A stretch of 33,466 nt of DNA from Campylobacteraceae bacterium (GCA_027081355.1 JALWKP010000161.1:1-33466); one strand, 5' to 3'; shown: positions 1 to 9,352, numbered from the stretch's first letter. Numbers and translations are program-made. The notes: a model not told the origin generated them from the letters alone.

Positions 1-1220
1 ATAAATTCGCTCAAATCTTTGATTGCATCGGCAAAATACTCTTTAAAATTAATGCCAAGCTCGCTTTCTGCCCTTTTAATATCGATAGAGAAGTTTGCCA
101 TAAGCTCCATAATTATCTGTTTTCTTATATAATCATCATCGCTTAGTTCCACACCGCGCTCAAACGGCAGTCTGCCGCTCTCTATTGCGCTTTCGTAATT
201 TTTCATATCTTTGGTGTTTTGGGCGTAATATCTTGCCCCTTCGCCGATGCTTGTTAAGCCTATTCCTATTAAATTCGCCCCGCCTTTTGTTGTGTAGCCT
301 TGGAAATTACGGTGCAATTCACCCTTTTCAATTGCGCCAAAGAGCTCATCTTCGGGCTTTGCAAAGTGGTCCATCCCAATCATTTTATAGCCGTTGCCGG
401 TTAAAAAGTCGATTGTGTATTGAAAAATCGCCAATTTAACCGCAGGGCTTGGGATTGTTGTTTCGTCAAATTTGCGCATTGTCTTTTTTAGCCACGGAAC
501 ATGGGCATAATTAAATACTGCCAATCTGTCGGGGTTTAGCGTTAAGACTTTATCCAAAGTGGCTTTAAAACTCTCTAAATTCTGATACGGCAAGCCGTAA
601 ATTAAATCGACATTAATACTGTTAATCCCGTAACTTCTTGCTAAATCAACCGCCGCTTTTGTTAAATCGTAAGGCTGGTTTCTGTGCACCGCTTCTTGCA
701 CTCTAGCATCGAAATCTTGCACCCCAAAGCTTATTCGGTTAAAGCCGTGCTTTTTAAATACTTTCATCTGCTCTTCGTTAAAAAAGCGCGGGTCAATCTC
801 TACGCTTATTTCTGCTTCGGAGCTGAAGTTTGGAAAAACCTTTTTAATGTAAGCTATAATTTCATCTAGCTCGAAAGCGCTGTAATATGTCGGGGTTCCG
901 CCGCCAAAATGAAACTGTATAACTTCGCGCGAAGTGTCTAAATGTTTTGCCAAAATATCTATCTCTTTTTTCAAATACTCCACATAACGGCTTAATTTAT
1001 TCTCTTTAGAGGTAAATACGACATTGCAGCCGCAAAAGTAGCATGCACTTCTGCAAAACGGCAAATGCACATATAAAGAGAGCTTCTCTTTGCCCTCTTG
1101 CAGATACTTAATGTAACTTTCATATTTAAAATCTTCGCTAAACTCCAGCGCTGTGGGGTAACTTGTATAGCGCGGCCCCGGTTTTGAATATTTGCTATAT
1201 TGTTCTAAATCTATACTCAT
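1..1220 (-). CDS. hemN: Oxygen-independent coproporphyrinogen III oxidase (HemN), 3' end cut by the window
   Basis: A radical SAM enzyme that would decarboxylate coproporphyrinogen III to protoporphyrinogen IX without oxygen, in the cytoplasm. Reading from ATG at 1220 gives [20 protein letters not shown]. Near residue 60 comes [10 protein letters not shown], the CX3CX2C 4Fe-4S/SAM motif with the extra cysteine typical of HemN, and then the glycine-rich HFGGGTPTY. The frame stays open to position 1, about 406 codons, ending LGINFKEYF..., so only a short C-terminus is missing compared with the usual roughly 450 residues. The start overlaps the argF stop by four bases (ATGA, 1217-1220), which indicates coupled translation in an argF-hemN operon. 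An anaerobic haem enzyme fits a microaerobe with a cbb3 oxidase. Confidence 0.95.
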   Translation of the reverse strand, partial: MSIDLEQYSKYSKPGPRYTSYPTALEFSEDFKYESYIKYLQEGKEKLSLYVHLPFCRSACYFCGCNVVFTSKENKLSRYVEYLKKEIDILAKHLDTSREVIQFHFGGGTPTYYSAFELDEIIAYIKKVFPNFSSEAEISVEIDPRFFNEEQMKVFKKHGFNRISFGVQDFDARVQEAVHRNQPYDLTKAAVDLARSYGINSINVDLIYGLPYQNLESFKATLDKVLTLNPDRLAVFNYAHVPWLKKTMRKFDETTIPSPAVKLAIFQYTIDFLTGNGYKMIGMDHFAKPEDELFGAIEKGELHRNFQGYTTKGGANLIGIGLTSIGEGARYYAQNTKDMKNYESAIESGRLPFERGVELSDDDYIRKQIIMELMANFSIDIKRAESELGINFKEYFADAIKDLSEF

Positions 1221-2146
1221 TTTTTGCCTCTTTTGCTATCTAGCCAAACCATTATGCCCTTTTGTGCGTGCAGGCGGTTTTCGGCTTCTGTAAATACAAC
1301 ATCTGCGTGTTTTTCTAACACCTCTTCGCTAACTTCATACCCTCTGTATGCCGGCAGACAGTGCAGGAAAATGGTATCGGCTTTTGCCAGCGCCATCAAA
1401 TCGGAATCTACCATAAAACCGGCAAAATCTTTAATTCTTTTCTCTTTTTCATCCTCTTGACCCATCGAAACCCAAGTATCGGTTGTTACGACATCTGCAT
1501 CTTTTACCGCCTCTTTTGGGTCGTTGCTAAAAGTGATTTTTGCGCCGCTTTTTTGAGCCATTTCCAAAGCGCGTTTTACCACCGCTTCGTCGCACTCATA
1601 CCCTTTGGGGGTTGCGACTCTTAACTCAAATCCCAAAATCGCTGCCAGATTAAGCCATGAGTGCGCCATATTGTTGCCGTCTCCCACATATGCAGCCACG
1701 GGGTTGCCGGCTTTGCCAAACTCTAGCATAGTAAGATAATCTGTCATTAGCTGCACAGGGTGGTAGCTGTCTGTTAAACCGTTAATTACAGGGACTTTGG
1801 AGTATGCGGCAAACTCTTCCAAATCTTTTTGAGCATAAGTTCGAATCATAACCATATCGACCATTGAACTAATTACCCTAGCCGTATCTTTAAGAGGCTC
1901 GCCGCGCCCCAGTTGCAAATCGTTGCTGGATAAAAAAAGCCCCACTCCCCCAAGCTGGTAAATCCCGACTTCAAAACTAACCCGTGTTCTAGTTGAGCTT
2001 TTTTCAAAAATCATCCCTAGAGTCTGTTTCTCTAAATATGGCACAAACTCCCTATTTTTGGTCTGCTCTTTTATTTTTACAGCTAAATCTATCATCTCTA
2101 ACAGCTCTTCTTTGCTAAAGTCTGTTAAAGTCAAAAAGTGTCTCAT
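1217..2146 (-). CDS. argF: Ornithine carbamoyltransferase
   Basis: Transfers the carbamoyl group from carbamoyl phosphate to ornithine, giving citrulline (arginine pathway, cytoplasm). The 309-residue length is normal. Visible motifs are the carbamoyl-phosphate loop SSTRTR (residues 50-55), HPVQ (129-132), the ornithine-side DTWVSMGQE (223-231) and HCLP (262-265) with the catalytic Cys. The ornithine-specific SMGQE separates it from aspartate carbamoyltransferase. An AGGGA-like ribosome site lies just upstream, and a TAAAAT -10 candidate sits at 2183-2178. The gene overlaps hemN by four bases. Its substrate would come from CarA, encoded at 8.2 kb, with a CarB that is not in the window. Confidence 0.97.
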   Translation of the reverse strand: MRHFLTLTDFSKEELLEMIDLAVKIKEQTKNREFVPYLEKQTLGMIFEKSSTRTRVSFEVGIYQLGGVGLFLSSNDLQLGRGEPLKDTARVISSMVDMVMIRTYAQKDLEEFAAYSKVPVINGLTDSYHPVQLMTDYLTMLEFGKAGNPVAAYVGDGNNMAHSWLNLAAILGFELRVATPKGYECDEAVVKRALEMAQKSGAKITFSNDPKEAVKDADVVTTDTWVSMGQEDEKEKRIKDFAGFMVDSDLMALAKADTIFLHCLPAYRGYEVSEEVLEKHADVVFTEAENRLHAQKGIMVWLDSKRGKK

Positions 2147-2177
2147 GGCTTTTCCCTATATAGAAATTAAGAGGGAT

Positions 2178-2183
2178 ATTTTA
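2178..2183 (-). promoter_or_regulatory. Possible -10 box for argF-hemN
   Basis: TAAAAT on the minus strand, about 32 bases before the argF ATG, in an AT-rich stretch. No good -35 is visible, which is common in Campylobacterota sigma-70 promoters. Weak on its own. Confidence 0.35.
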
Positions 2184-2338
2184 CCATAAATAATTAAAGA
2201 TACAATTCATATATTTAAATATGTCAATAAAATGTTAAGCTTGCCTTGATATAGCAGCTTAATATGGGAATAAGGGTGAAATAATGAAAAGATATTGTTT
2301 CTTGTAACAGATACTGTCATTACTAATGTAAAAGTAAT

Positions 2339-2362
2339 CTTGAACGGGCAGTGCCGTTCAAG
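2339..2362. other. Perfect 9-bp hairpin between argF and the ydcH-like gene
   Basis: CTTGAACGG and CCGTTCAAG pair perfectly around the loop GCAGTG. The region from 2147 to 2389 carries no gene. The hairpin could terminate the minus-strand ydcH-like transcript, whose stop is at 2390, but neither side has a clear T-run, so factor-independent termination is doubtful. The following GTGCGGCGG faintly recalls the GC-rich cores of the repeat elements elsewhere in the window. Confidence 0.5.
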
Positions 2363-2389
2363 GTGCGGCGGTAATTAGCGGAGTAAAAT

Positions 2390-2623
2390 TTAGGCAGTAG
2401 CTTCTTTCTCTTTTTTGTATGCTAAAATTAAAGCTAAAGCTTCATCTTTTAACTTTAATTTCTCTTTTTTAATTTCTGCTAATTCTGTGTCTGTTAAATA
2501 GAGACGCCCTTCATCTGCATCTTTAGCTTTTTGGTCAAGCTCATTATGTTTTTCAAAAATTTTGGCAAAATGAGCATTTTTCACCTTTAGCTCGCTAATT
2601 TCATTTCTATACTCATGTAACAT
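2390..2623 (-). CDS. YdcH/DUF465 family small coiled-coil protein
   Basis: A 77-residue protein, rich in Glu and Lys, likely one helical hairpin. It begins MLHEYRNEISELK and contains the block NAHFAKIFEKHNELD, the signature I associate with the YdcH (DUF465) family, whose molecular role is unknown. There is no signal peptide or membrane segment. AAAAGGA lies just upstream of the ATG, and a TATAAT box at 2657-2652 suits it. It stands alone, with gaps on both sides, and is probably its own transcription unit. Confidence 0.85.
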   Translation of the reverse strand: MLHEYRNEISELKVKNAHFAKIFEKHNELDQKAKDADEGRLYLTDTELAEIKKEKLKLKDEALALILAYKKEKEATA

Positions 2624-2651
2624 ACACTATCCTTTTAATTAAGATAAATAA

Positions 2652-2657
2652 ATTATA
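2652..2657 (-). promoter_or_regulatory. -10 box (TATAAT) for the ydcH-like gene
   Basis: Consensus TATAAT on the minus strand, 29 bases upstream of the ATG, preceded by a T-rich tract. This predicts a leader of about 20 bases containing the AAAAGGA ribosome site. Confidence 0.6.
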
Positions 2658-2764
2658 CCACTATTTATACATTAAAGCTCAAAAAATAACAACTTTTAGC
2701 AATTTAATTTTATAGATATGAAACTTTTACACATAATAAACTATTTATTTCCAAACAATGGTTG

Positions 2765-3955
2765 TTAAGTTCTATATTCTGCATTAATTTTCACATATTC
2801 GTAACTCAAATCGCAGCCGTAAGCTGTGTATCTGCCATCACCCAAGCCTAAATCGCAGCGGATTTTAAAGCTGTCTTGCTGCATTATTTTATACGCTTTC
2901 TCTTCGCGTTCGCTGTCAAGTTCGGGGTATTCGCTGCTGTATATTATTAAATCGTCATAATAGATTTTAAGCTTCTCTTCGTCGCACTCAATTTTGCTTG
3001 CGCCTATTGTAGATGCAATTCTTCCCCAGTTTGGGTCTGCTCCAAAAAGCGCGGTTTTAACTAATAGTGAGTTGCTTAAATTAATTGCGGCAATTTTTGC
3101 CTCTTGGTCGTTCTTTGCGCCGACAACTTCAAAAGCAACAACCTTATTGCTCCCCTCGCCGTCTTTTAAAATCATCATAGCAAGTTCAAAAAGTATTCTC
3201 TTAAGCGCAATTTTAAACGCCTCTTTATTGTAAGCGCCGCTTTTGCCGTTGCTCATTAAAAGCACAGTATCGTTTGTAGAGGTGTCGCCATCAACGCTGA
3301 TTTTATTAAACGACTCATCAACCGCCTCTTTTAAAAGCTCTTGCATATCCTCTTTTGGCATGGCGGCATCTGTTGCAACAAAGCAGAGCATTGTCGCCAT
3401 TGCAGGGTTAATCATTCCCGCACCCTTTGCAACTGCTGCAATTGTAAAAGAGCTTCCGTCTTCTAGCTTGACTTTAAAGCAGAGCTCTTTTTTGAAGCTG
3501 TCGGTTGTAAGAATTGCATTTGCCAATTTATCGGAATTTTTGGCATTGAAATCAAGCTTGTCTAAACCGCTTATAATTTTTTCTTTTGGCAGTCTGTAAC
3601 CGATAACGCCGGTTGAGCTCATTACAGGATTTTTAATATTCAGTCCGCTTGGCAAATTGCTTAAAATCTCTTCTATGTCCTCAATACCCTTTTGCCCCGT
3701 CATCGCATTTGCATTTTTAGCATTGATTAAAACAAAATTTCCCTCAAAAAGCTTGCCGTATCTTAAAGCGTGTTTTATAGGCGCTGCGCAAAATCTGTTT
3801 GTGGTATAAACTGCAGCGATATTGCACGCCTTATTGCTTCTTATAAAAGCCAAATCCCCCTGCTCGGTTCCCGGACGAAGACCGCAATTAACTGCGTCGC
3901 AATAAAATCCTTCAACATTTGCTATGCCGTTTTTTAAAGATAGAATTTCAAACAT
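2765..3955 (-). CDS. argJ: Glutamate N-acetyltransferase / amino-acid acetyltransferase (ArgJ)
   Basis: Moves the acetyl group from N-acetylornithine to glutamate, recycling it in the cyclic arginine pathway; some family members also use acetyl-CoA. The 396-residue protein has the oxyanion-hole STG (114-116), KGAGMINPAMATML with the self-cleavage point before Thr188, the loop SVDGDTSTND (220-229) and KDGEGSNK (264-271). Cleavage before T188 would give alpha and beta chains, as in the family. Sequence alone does not show whether it is mono- or bifunctional. AAAAGG lies six bases before the ATG and a TATAAT box is at 3993-3988. It is next to rpmB but separated by about 90 bases. Confidence 0.96.
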   Translation of the reverse strand: MFEILSLKNGIANVEGFYCDAVNCGLRPGTEQGDLAFIRSNKACNIAAVYTTNRFCAAPIKHALRYGKLFEGNFVLINAKNANAMTGQKGIEDIEEILSNLPSGLNIKNPVMSSTGVIGYRLPKEKIISGLDKLDFNAKNSDKLANAILTTDSFKKELCFKVKLEDGSSFTIAAVAKGAGMINPAMATMLCFVATDAAMPKEDMQELLKEAVDESFNKISVDGDTSTNDTVLLMSNGKSGAYNKEAFKIALKRILFELAMMILKDGEGSNKVVAFEVVGAKNDQEAKIAAINLSNSLLVKTALFGADPNWGRIASTIGASKIECDEEKLKIYYDDLIIYSSEYPELDSEREEKAYKIMQQDSFKIRCDLGLGDGRYTAYGCDLSYEYVKINAEYRT

Positions 3956-3987
3956 AAAAAGCCTTTTAAGTAAAAAAAATTATTGGT

Positions 3988-3993
3988 ATTATA
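3988..3993 (-). promoter_or_regulatory. -10 box (TATAAT) for argJ
   Basis: Consensus TATAAT on the minus strand, 32 bases before the argJ ATG, preceded by a T-rich run (4000-4015). It lies between rpmB and argJ, so argJ can be transcribed independently. Confidence 0.6.
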
Positions 3994-4048
3994 CTAAAAA
4001 AGAGGAAAAAAGAGATTTTAAAAGCGCCCAAAAGGGCAAAAGAGTAAA

Positions 4049-4252
4049 TTAAGCTTGAGCTTTAGCAGCTTTTTTTCTCATAGTTCTTAAAGTAGAAGCT
4101 GCAACTTTAATTTTCTTTCTTGTGCCGTCTTCTAAAGTAACTCTTACAGTTCTTAAGTTAGGAAGCTGGCGTTTTTTTGTTTTATTGTGGGCATGCGATA
4201 CATTGTATCCAACAAGCGGACCTTTACCCGTTACTTGACATCTTCTAGCCAT
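4049..4252 (-). CDS. rpmB: 50S ribosomal protein L28
   Basis: A basic 67-residue ribosomal protein of the large subunit. The N-terminus [20 protein letters not shown] is the L28 signature, followed by [13 protein letters not shown] and the basic C-terminal helix [14 protein letters not shown]. Only one cysteine (C5) is present, so this is the form without zinc-binding Cys pairs. An AAAGG-type ribosome site precedes the ATG. It is divergent from the aminotransferase gene across a 198-base gap. A weak GCCC/GGGC hairpin at about 4024-4034 lies after the stop. Confidence 0.97.
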   Translation of the reverse strand: MARRCQVTGKGPLVGYNVSHAHNKTKKRQLPNLRTVRVTLEDGTRKKIKVAASTLRTMRKKAAKAQA

Positions 4253-4276
4253 TTGTTTGCCTTTATCTGAATTTGG

Positions 4277-4297
4277 TTTCTAGCTGCTTACTAGAAA
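4277..4297 (-). other. 7-bp hairpin in the predicted rpmB leader
   Basis: TTTCTAG and CTAGAAA pair around a 7-base loop, 25-45 bases before the rpmB start. A TAAAAT box at 4312-4307 would place it at the very 5' end of the rpmB mRNA. It could be an RNA stabiliser, a control hairpin or chance. Confidence 0.4.
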
Positions 4298-4416
4298 AGT
4301 TTTGGGATTTTACAAAAAAAATACTTAAATGCTAGTTAATTAAAGAGTATAAATTAAAATTTAATTAATGAAAATATTTTTTATGCGGTGCAAACTGCTC
4401 CTAATAGAATTTTAGA

Positions 4417-4422
4417 TATAAT
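4417..4422 (+). promoter_or_regulatory. -10 box (TATAAT) for the aminotransferase-hisZ-purA-DUF507-carA run
   Basis: Consensus TATAAT, 29 bases before the ATG at 4451, with AAGGA at 4440-4444 as ribosome site. The next five genes have gaps of 0-8 bases, so this is the likely promoter of the whole run. Confidence 0.6.
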
Positions 4423-4450
4423 CGGTCGATTTTTATTTTAAGGATATAAG

Positions 4451-5563
4451 ATGTTGCTTTTTACTCCCGGACCTACACCGGTTCCTGAAGCTGTCAGAAT
4501 GGCTATGGCAGAGCCGACTATTCATCATAGAACACCGGAATTTCAAGAGATTTTTGCAAAAGCAAGAGGGTCTCTTTTGAAGCTTTTTGGTATGGACGAA
4601 GCGGTTATGATAGCAAGTTCGGGCACCGGAGCTATGGAGGCTGCCGTAATAAATTTGTGCAAAAATAAAATTTTAACTGTAAATGCGGGAAAATTTGGAG
4701 ATAGATTTGGCAAAATAGCTAAAGCGCACAGCAAAGAGCTTGTTGAATTAAAGTATGAGTGGAATACCCCTGCAAATGCAGAAGATGTTAAAAAAGCTTT
4801 GAGCGAAAATAGCGATATAGATACAATTGCTATTCAGATATGTGAAAGTGCGGGCGGTTTAAGACATCCGGTTGAAGAAATTGCAAAAGCTGCAAAAGAG
4901 ATAAATCCGCAAATTATGGTAATTGCAGACGGAATTACCGCTGTGGGCGTTGAACCGGTTGATACTGCAAATATAGATGCTTTGATAGCGGGCAGCCAAA
5001 AGGCGCTGATGCTTCCTCCGGGGCTTGCAATGGTCGGTTTAAGCGCGGCTGCGGTTGAGAGAATCGGCAAGGGCGCGGGTTATTATCTAAATTTAGCAAG
5101 CGAAATTGCAAAACAGCAAAAAAATACAACAGCTTACACTGCGCCTACTACTTTAATTATAGGTTTAAATAAAATTTTTGAACTTATCGAAGAGTTTGGC
5201 GGCAAAGAAGAGCTTTATAAGGTTACAAAAGCTAGAAGCAAAGCCCTTTTAGAAGCCCTTAAAGCGCTTGGTTTAACGATTTATCCTAAATCGCCTGCGC
5301 TTGCAATGGCGACGGTTATCGATAAAAATGCAGAGGATATAAGAGGGCTTTTAAAAAGTAAATATAAGGTAAATGTTGCAGGCGGGCAAGACCATCTTAA
5401 GGGTAAAATTTTTAGAATTAACAATATGGGGCTTATTGAAACAAGCGATATGCTTTGGGTTGTAAATGCCGTAGAGAGTGCGCTTGCAGATTTAGGCAGA
5501 TTGGAGTTTAGCGGAGTCGGGGCTAAAAAGTTTAGCGAAGTTTTTGCGTCGGAGTTAGCGTAA
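4451..5563 (+). CDS. Class V PLP aminotransferase (alanine/serine-glyoxylate or SerC-like family)
   Basis: A fold-type I PLP enzyme of 370 residues. It opens with LLFTPGPTPVPEAV, the glycine/proline loop of the alanine-glyoxylate/serine-pyruvate aminotransferase group. It has SSGTGAMEAA (57-66) for the phosphate, D160 (IADGITAVG) for the PLP ring nitrogen, and GSQKALMLPPG with the Schiff-base lysine K184. The substrate cannot be read from sequence; in Campylobacterota such genes are often labelled as aspartate, alanine-glyoxylate or phosphoserine aminotransferases. It is first in a tight run with hisZ and purA (the next ATG follows its stop directly), and serB is also in the window, so an amino-acid role is likely. 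Confidence 0.9.
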   Translation: MLLFTPGPTPVPEAVRMAMAEPTIHHRTPEFQEIFAKARGSLLKLFGMDEAVMIASSGTGAMEAAVINLCKNKILTVNAGKFGDRFGKIAKAHSKELVELKYEWNTPANAEDVKKALSENSDIDTIAIQICESAGGLRHPVEEIAKAAKEINPQIMVIADGITAVGVEPVDTANIDALIAGSQKALMLPPGLAMVGLSAAAVERIGKGAGYYLNLASEIAKQQKNTTAYTAPTTLIIGLNKIFELIEEFGGKEELYKVTKARSKALLEALKALGLTIYPKSPALAMATVIDKNAEDIRGLLKSKYKVNVAGGQDHLKGKIFRINNMGLIETSDMLWVVNAVESALADLGRLEFSGVGAKKFSEVFASELA

Positions 5564-6409
5564 ATGATTTTTGAACACGAAATTCCAGGCAGCAGCCGGC
5601 TCTATTTTGGCAAAAGCGCTAAAATAAAGCGCCAAATTGAGCAAAAGTGCGCAATGCTGCTTGAAGAAAAAGGGTATAGCGAAATAGTAACACCGCTTTT
5701 TTCTTACCATCAGCACAGCACTTTTGATGATGCAAGTTTGCTAATTAGGGTAAACGACAGCGAAAATTCGCAAGTAACCTTAAGAGCAGATTCTACGGTT
5801 GATGTTGTGCGTATTGTAACAAAGAGGCTGAGCCGAAGTGAAAATAAGAAAAAATGGTTTTATATTCAACCGATTTTCTCATATCCGACAAGCGAAACAT
5901 ATCAAATTGGGGCAGAAATTATAGACGGCTCTTTACATGAGAGCGCAAGTTGCGCGCTGGAGCTTTTGAACGGCTTGGAGATTAATTGCAATTTTCAATT
6001 TGCTAATATTGCAATTGCCCATATTTTGGTGGAAAATTACGGATTTGATTTGGAAGATATAAAAGCTATCCGACTTGAGAAAATTTTAAATTCTAAATAT
6101 GAGTGGATTAAAGATTTAGTAAATATTAGCGAAATTAGCGACTTAAACGATTTAAGTCTCTTTCCAAACGATATAAAAGAGCAGCTTGAGCTTTTAAAGA
6201 GCGCAGCACTTGAAATCGGGCACAAAGACGCTTTGGTTTCGCCTCTGTTTTATGCGCCGATGAGATATTACAACTCGCTGGTGTTTAGGGCGTTTGAGGG
6301 CGAGCGGCTTTATGTGACGGGCGGAATTTATAATGTTAATGGAATTAGCGGCAGCGGTTTTGCAATTTATACCGATGCTGTGATAGCAAAAAAGATGCAA
6401 AGGGATTAA
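5564..6409 (+). CDS. hisZ: ATP phosphoribosyltransferase regulatory subunit-like protein (HisZ family)
   Basis: A paralogue of the class II aminoacyl-tRNA synthetase core that, in other bacteria, activates the short form of HisG in histidine synthesis. The 281 residues include LRADSTVDVVRI (73-84), a motif-2-like KWFYIQPIFSYP (97-108), QIGAEIIDG (114-122) and a C-terminal VTGGIYN, all as in HisZ/HisRS. No anticodon-binding domain follows, which excludes a full HisRS. The ATG comes directly after the upstream stop, and its own TAA is followed directly by the purA ATG, so translation is probably coupled. HisG is not in the window, so the regulatory role is inferred from family. Confidence 0.8.
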   Translation: MIFEHEIPGSSRLYFGKSAKIKRQIEQKCAMLLEEKGYSEIVTPLFSYHQHSTFDDASLLIRVNDSENSQVTLRADSTVDVVRIVTKRLSRSENKKKWFYIQPIFSYPTSETYQIGAEIIDGSLHESASCALELLNGLEINCNFQFANIAIAHILVENYGFDLEDIKAIRLEKILNSKYEWIKDLVNISEISDLNDLSLFPNDIKEQLELLKSAALEIGHKDALVSPLFYAPMRYYNSLVFRAFEGERLYVTGGIYNVNGISGSGFAIYTDAVIAKKMQRD

Positions 6410-7663
6410 ATGCAAAAAGCGGATTTAATTGTCGGCCTGCAGTGGGGCGATGAAGGAAAAGGTAAAATTGTTGATAATTTAGCGCAAAAATATGATTATG
6501 TCTGCCGTTTTGCAGGCGGGCATAATGCGGGGCATACAATTGTAACAGAAGGCAAAAAGTATGCTCTTCATCTTGTGCCTTCGGGTGTGCTTAATAAAGA
6601 TGCTATTAATATAGTAGGCAACGGGGTTGTGCTTTCGCCTAAAGATTTTATAAAAGAGTTAGAGCAGTTTGACGATATAGAGGGCAGAATTTATATTTCG
6701 GATAAAGCGCATCTGCTGCTTCCTTACCATGCGCAAATCGACCAGGCAAAAGAGCGGCTTAAAGGCGATAAGGCAATTGGAACGACAGGCAAAGGAATAG
6801 GTCCGGCTTATGGGGATAAAATAACAAGAGTAGGGCACAGGGTAGGGGAGTTGCATAACCCTAAAAAACTTTGCGAAGATATTTTAAGTTACTTTGAAAT
6901 TAATAAGCCGATTTTTGATGCAATGGGCGTAGAGGTGCCAGACGGCGGCGAACTTTTAAAAGAGCTGGAATTTTACAGCCAAAAGCTAAGCCCGTTTATT
7001 ACCGATACCACATTAATGGTTTGGGATGCGCTAGATGGCGAGAAAAGAGTGCTTTTAGAGGGTGCGCAAGGCACAATGCTTGATATCGACCACGGAACAT
7101 ACCCTTATGTTACAAGTTCTACAACAATAAGCGCGGGGGCTTGCAGCGGTTTGGGCATTGCGCCGCATACAATCGGCGAAGTGATAGGCATTGCAAAAGC
7201 TTACTGCACACGCGTAGGCAACGGTCCTTTTCCTAGCGAAGATTTTGGGAAAGAGGGAGAGTATTTGCGCAAAAAAGGTAAAGAGTTCGGCACGACTACC
7301 GGCAGACCTAGAAGATGCGGATGGTTTGATGCCGTGGCAATGAAGCACGCAGTAAGGCTTAACGGTGTCAGCAATATCTCATTGATGAAGCTGGATGTGC
7401 TTGACGGATTAGAAGAGATTAAAGTTTGTGTTGCGTATGAAATTGACGGCAAAGAGATAGATTATGTTCCTTATACTTTAGAGGGGGCAAAACCTGTTTA
7501 TAAAAGCTTTAAAGGGTGGCAAAAAACGGAAGGTGTCCGGGAATTTGCCAACTTGCCTCAAGAGGCGCAGGATTATATTTTGGAATTAGAAAAGCTTTGC
7601 GGAGCAAAAATCGGTATAATATCAACATCGCCGGACAGGGATGATACTATAATAAGGAGTTAA
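6410..7663 (+). CDS. purA: Adenylosuccinate synthetase
   Basis: Joins IMP and aspartate with GTP to make adenylosuccinate, the first step from IMP to AMP. The length of 417 residues is normal. Motifs include the GTP/catalytic loop QWGDEGKGK (11-19) with D14, NAGHT with H42, [11 protein letters not shown] (from about 124), [20 protein letters not shown], the aspartate loop [12 protein letters not shown] and the C-terminal [10 protein letters not shown]. The reading frame starts directly after hisZ. The pair with DUF507 and carA downstream matches the order seen in other Campylobacterota. Confidence 0.98.
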   Translation: MQKADLIVGLQWGDEGKGKIVDNLAQKYDYVCRFAGGHNAGHTIVTEGKKYALHLVPSGVLNKDAINIVGNGVVLSPKDFIKELEQFDDIEGRIYISDKAHLLLPYHAQIDQAKERLKGDKAIGTTGKGIGPAYGDKITRVGHRVGELHNPKKLCEDILSYFEINKPIFDAMGVEVPDGGELLKELEFYSQKLSPFITDTTLMVWDALDGEKRVLLEGAQGTMLDIDHGTYPYVTSSTTISAGACSGLGIAPHTIGEVIGIAKAYCTRVGNGPFPSEDFGKEGEYLRKKGKEFGTTTGRPRRCGWFDAVAMKHAVRLNGVSNISLMKLDVLDGLEEIKVCVAYEIDGKEIDYVPYTLEGAKPVYKSFKGWQKTEGVREFANLPQEAQDYILELEKLCGAKIGIISTSPDRDDTIIRS

Positions 7664-7664
7664 A

Positions 7665-8216
7665 ATGAGATTAAAGCCAAACCAGAGCGAGTTTGTAGCA
7701 AGAAAAATTGCAATAGATTTAATTAATGCTCCTTTTGTCAGACTGCTAAAGGGCAAAGATGACGTAGCAGCGGCAGCTAAAAAGATTATCGATGAGAATT
7801 TAGAGCTCGAAAAAGAGTTAGATGGAAAGGTTCGGGAGCTTATTGATGAAAATTATGACGAAATAGAGATTCAGCAAGCCGATGAACGCCAGCTTTTTTT
7901 TATGATAAAAAAGAGATTAGCGCCAGAATACGGTGTTATTATGAATTACGATGACAGATACAGCGATATTTCTCATAAAATTTTAGATGAACTTTACGAA
8001 GAGTATTTAATAGAGTATGAAGTTAATGACAATCAAGTAAAAAATGTGATATTTAAAGCATTTAAAGATTTTGCAAAAAGTTATGAAGAGATAGACGATG
8101 TTGTATATAATAAAATAAGAAGCTTAGAAAAAGAGGTAATGCCAGGAAGCGAAGAATATGATATTCTTTACGAGAGATATTTTAAAGAAGAACTTGTCCG
8201 CCGCGGAATGATGTAG
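7665..8216 (+). CDS. DUF507 family protein
   Basis: A 183-residue acidic, helical protein of unknown function with no signal peptide, membrane segment or cysteine motif. The start MRLKPNQSEFVARKIAIDL and a repeated arrangement (residues 1-95 and about 96-183, each ending in a helical block such as DERQLFFMIKKRLA and YDILYERYFKEELVRRGMM) fit the DUF507 family as I know it. It lies one base after purA and eight bases before carA. The ribosome site AAGGAG (7654-7659) is inside the end of purA. The constant position between purA and carA suggests a housekeeping role, possibly linked to nucleotide supply; that is inference only. Confidence 0.8.
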   Translation: MRLKPNQSEFVARKIAIDLINAPFVRLLKGKDDVAAAAKKIIDENLELEKELDGKVRELIDENYDEIEIQQADERQLFFMIKKRLAPEYGVIMNYDDRYSDISHKILDELYEEYLIEYEVNDNQVKNVIFKAFKDFAKSYEEIDDVVYNKIRSLEKEVMPGSEEYDILYERYFKEELVRRGMM

Positions 8217-8224
8217 GAGTAAAT

Positions 8225-9349
8225 ATGCAAAAAATTTGGCTCTATTTTGAAAACGGTTTATTTATAGAGGCTGAAAGTTTCGGAGCCCAGGGCACCGCTT
8301 TTGGCGAAGTTGTTTTTAATACCTCTTTAACAGGGTATCAAGAAATTATTACAGACCCAAGTTATGCAGGGCAGTTTATCACTTTTACAATGCCTGAAAT
8401 CGGTAATGTAGGAATAAACGGCGAAGATTTTGAAAACTTGCAGGAGAGGGCTTTTTGCAAGGGTGTAATAGTTAGAAATTATCAGGATAGACACTCTAAT
8501 TTTAGAAGCGAAGAGAGTTTAAGTTCTCTTTTGAAAAAGAACGGTGTTTTGGGAATTTGCAATATCGACACCCGTTACATTACAAAAATGCTTCGGGATG
8601 AAGGCGCAATGGAGATGGTTGCATCTACTGAAATCAGCGATAAAGAAGAGTTGGCAAAAATTTTAAGCGCCAGCCCAAAAATCGGCGAGATAAATTATAT
8701 AAAAGAGGTTACGACTAAAGAACCTTATATCCATAATACCGGCAAATATGATGCAAGCAAATTTGAATATACTAAACCGCTTACCTCTAAAAGGGTCATT
8801 GCTTACGATTTTGGAATTAAAAGAAATATTTTAAATGAGCTTGTAACTGCGGGATTAGAGGTTGAAGTTGTGCCGGCAAGCACTCCTGCAAGCGAAGTTA
8901 TTGCCAAATTTGAAAAGGGCGAAATAGGCGGGGTGTTTTTATCTAACGGTCCGGGAGACCCGCTTGTTTTGCAAGAGCAAAAAGAGATTGTAAAAGAGTT
9001 GCTGGATGCCAATATCCCGATGTTTGCAATTTGTCTTGGGCACCAGATGCTCTCTATCGCGCACGGTTACGATACTTACAAATTAAAATTTGGACACCAC
9101 GGCGGCAACCACCCTGTTAAAAACAGTGAAGGCAGAGTAGAAATTACGGCGCAAAACCATAATTATAATGTGCCCGAAAATATTACTGAAATTGCCGAAA
9201 TTACCCATACAAACCTTTTTGACAATACAATAGAGGGAATTAAATACAAAAACAAAGAGGTCTTTTCCGTTCAACACCACCCTGAAGCAAGCCCGGGACC
9301 GCATGAGAGCGCGTATGTATTTAGGGAGTTTGCAAATAGGGTTAAGTAA
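8225..9349 (+). CDS. carA: Carbamoyl-phosphate synthase small (glutaminase) subunit
   Basis: Hydrolyses glutamine and passes ammonia to CarB, making carbamoyl phosphate for arginine (ArgF) and pyrimidines. The 374 residues have the CarA-specific N-terminal half (GEVVFNTSLTGYQEIITDPSY, 27-47) and a class I glutamine amidotransferase domain: SNGPGDP (240-246), nucleophile C270 in FAICLGHQ, and H352/E354 in HHPEASPGPH. All catalytic residues are present. AGGAG at 8214-8218 is the ribosome site. CarB is not in the window. The stop codon is followed four bases later by the first repeat-element core. Confidence 0.98.
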   Translation: MQKIWLYFENGLFIEAESFGAQGTAFGEVVFNTSLTGYQEIITDPSYAGQFITFTMPEIGNVGINGEDFENLQERAFCKGVIVRNYQDRHSNFRSEESLSSLLKKNGVLGICNIDTRYITKMLRDEGAMEMVASTEISDKEELAKILSASPKIGEINYIKEVTTKEPYIHNTGKYDASKFEYTKPLTSKRVIAYDFGIKRNILNELVTAGLEVEVVPASTPASEVIAKFEKGEIGGVFLSNGPGDPLVLQEQKEIVKELLDANIPMFAICLGHQMLSIAHGYDTYKLKFGHHGGNHPVKNSEGRVEITAQNHNYNVPENITEIAEITHTNLFDNTIEGIKYKNKEVFSVQHHPEASPGPHESAYVFREFANRVK

Positions 9350-9352
9350 AAT

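Noticed and set aside
2284-2307. Seven-codon frame MKRYCFL that could be an attenuator leader peptide
   Set aside because: It is on the plus strand, while the neighbouring argF and ydcH-like genes are on the minus strand, and there is no control-codon run or paired antiterminator.
3243-3599. Long plus-strand frame opposite argJ
   Set aside because: It is the antisense shadow of argJ, with low-complexity Ser/Leu/Ala content and no ribosome site. The same reasoning removed the antisense frames over argF, purA, addB, addA and metF.
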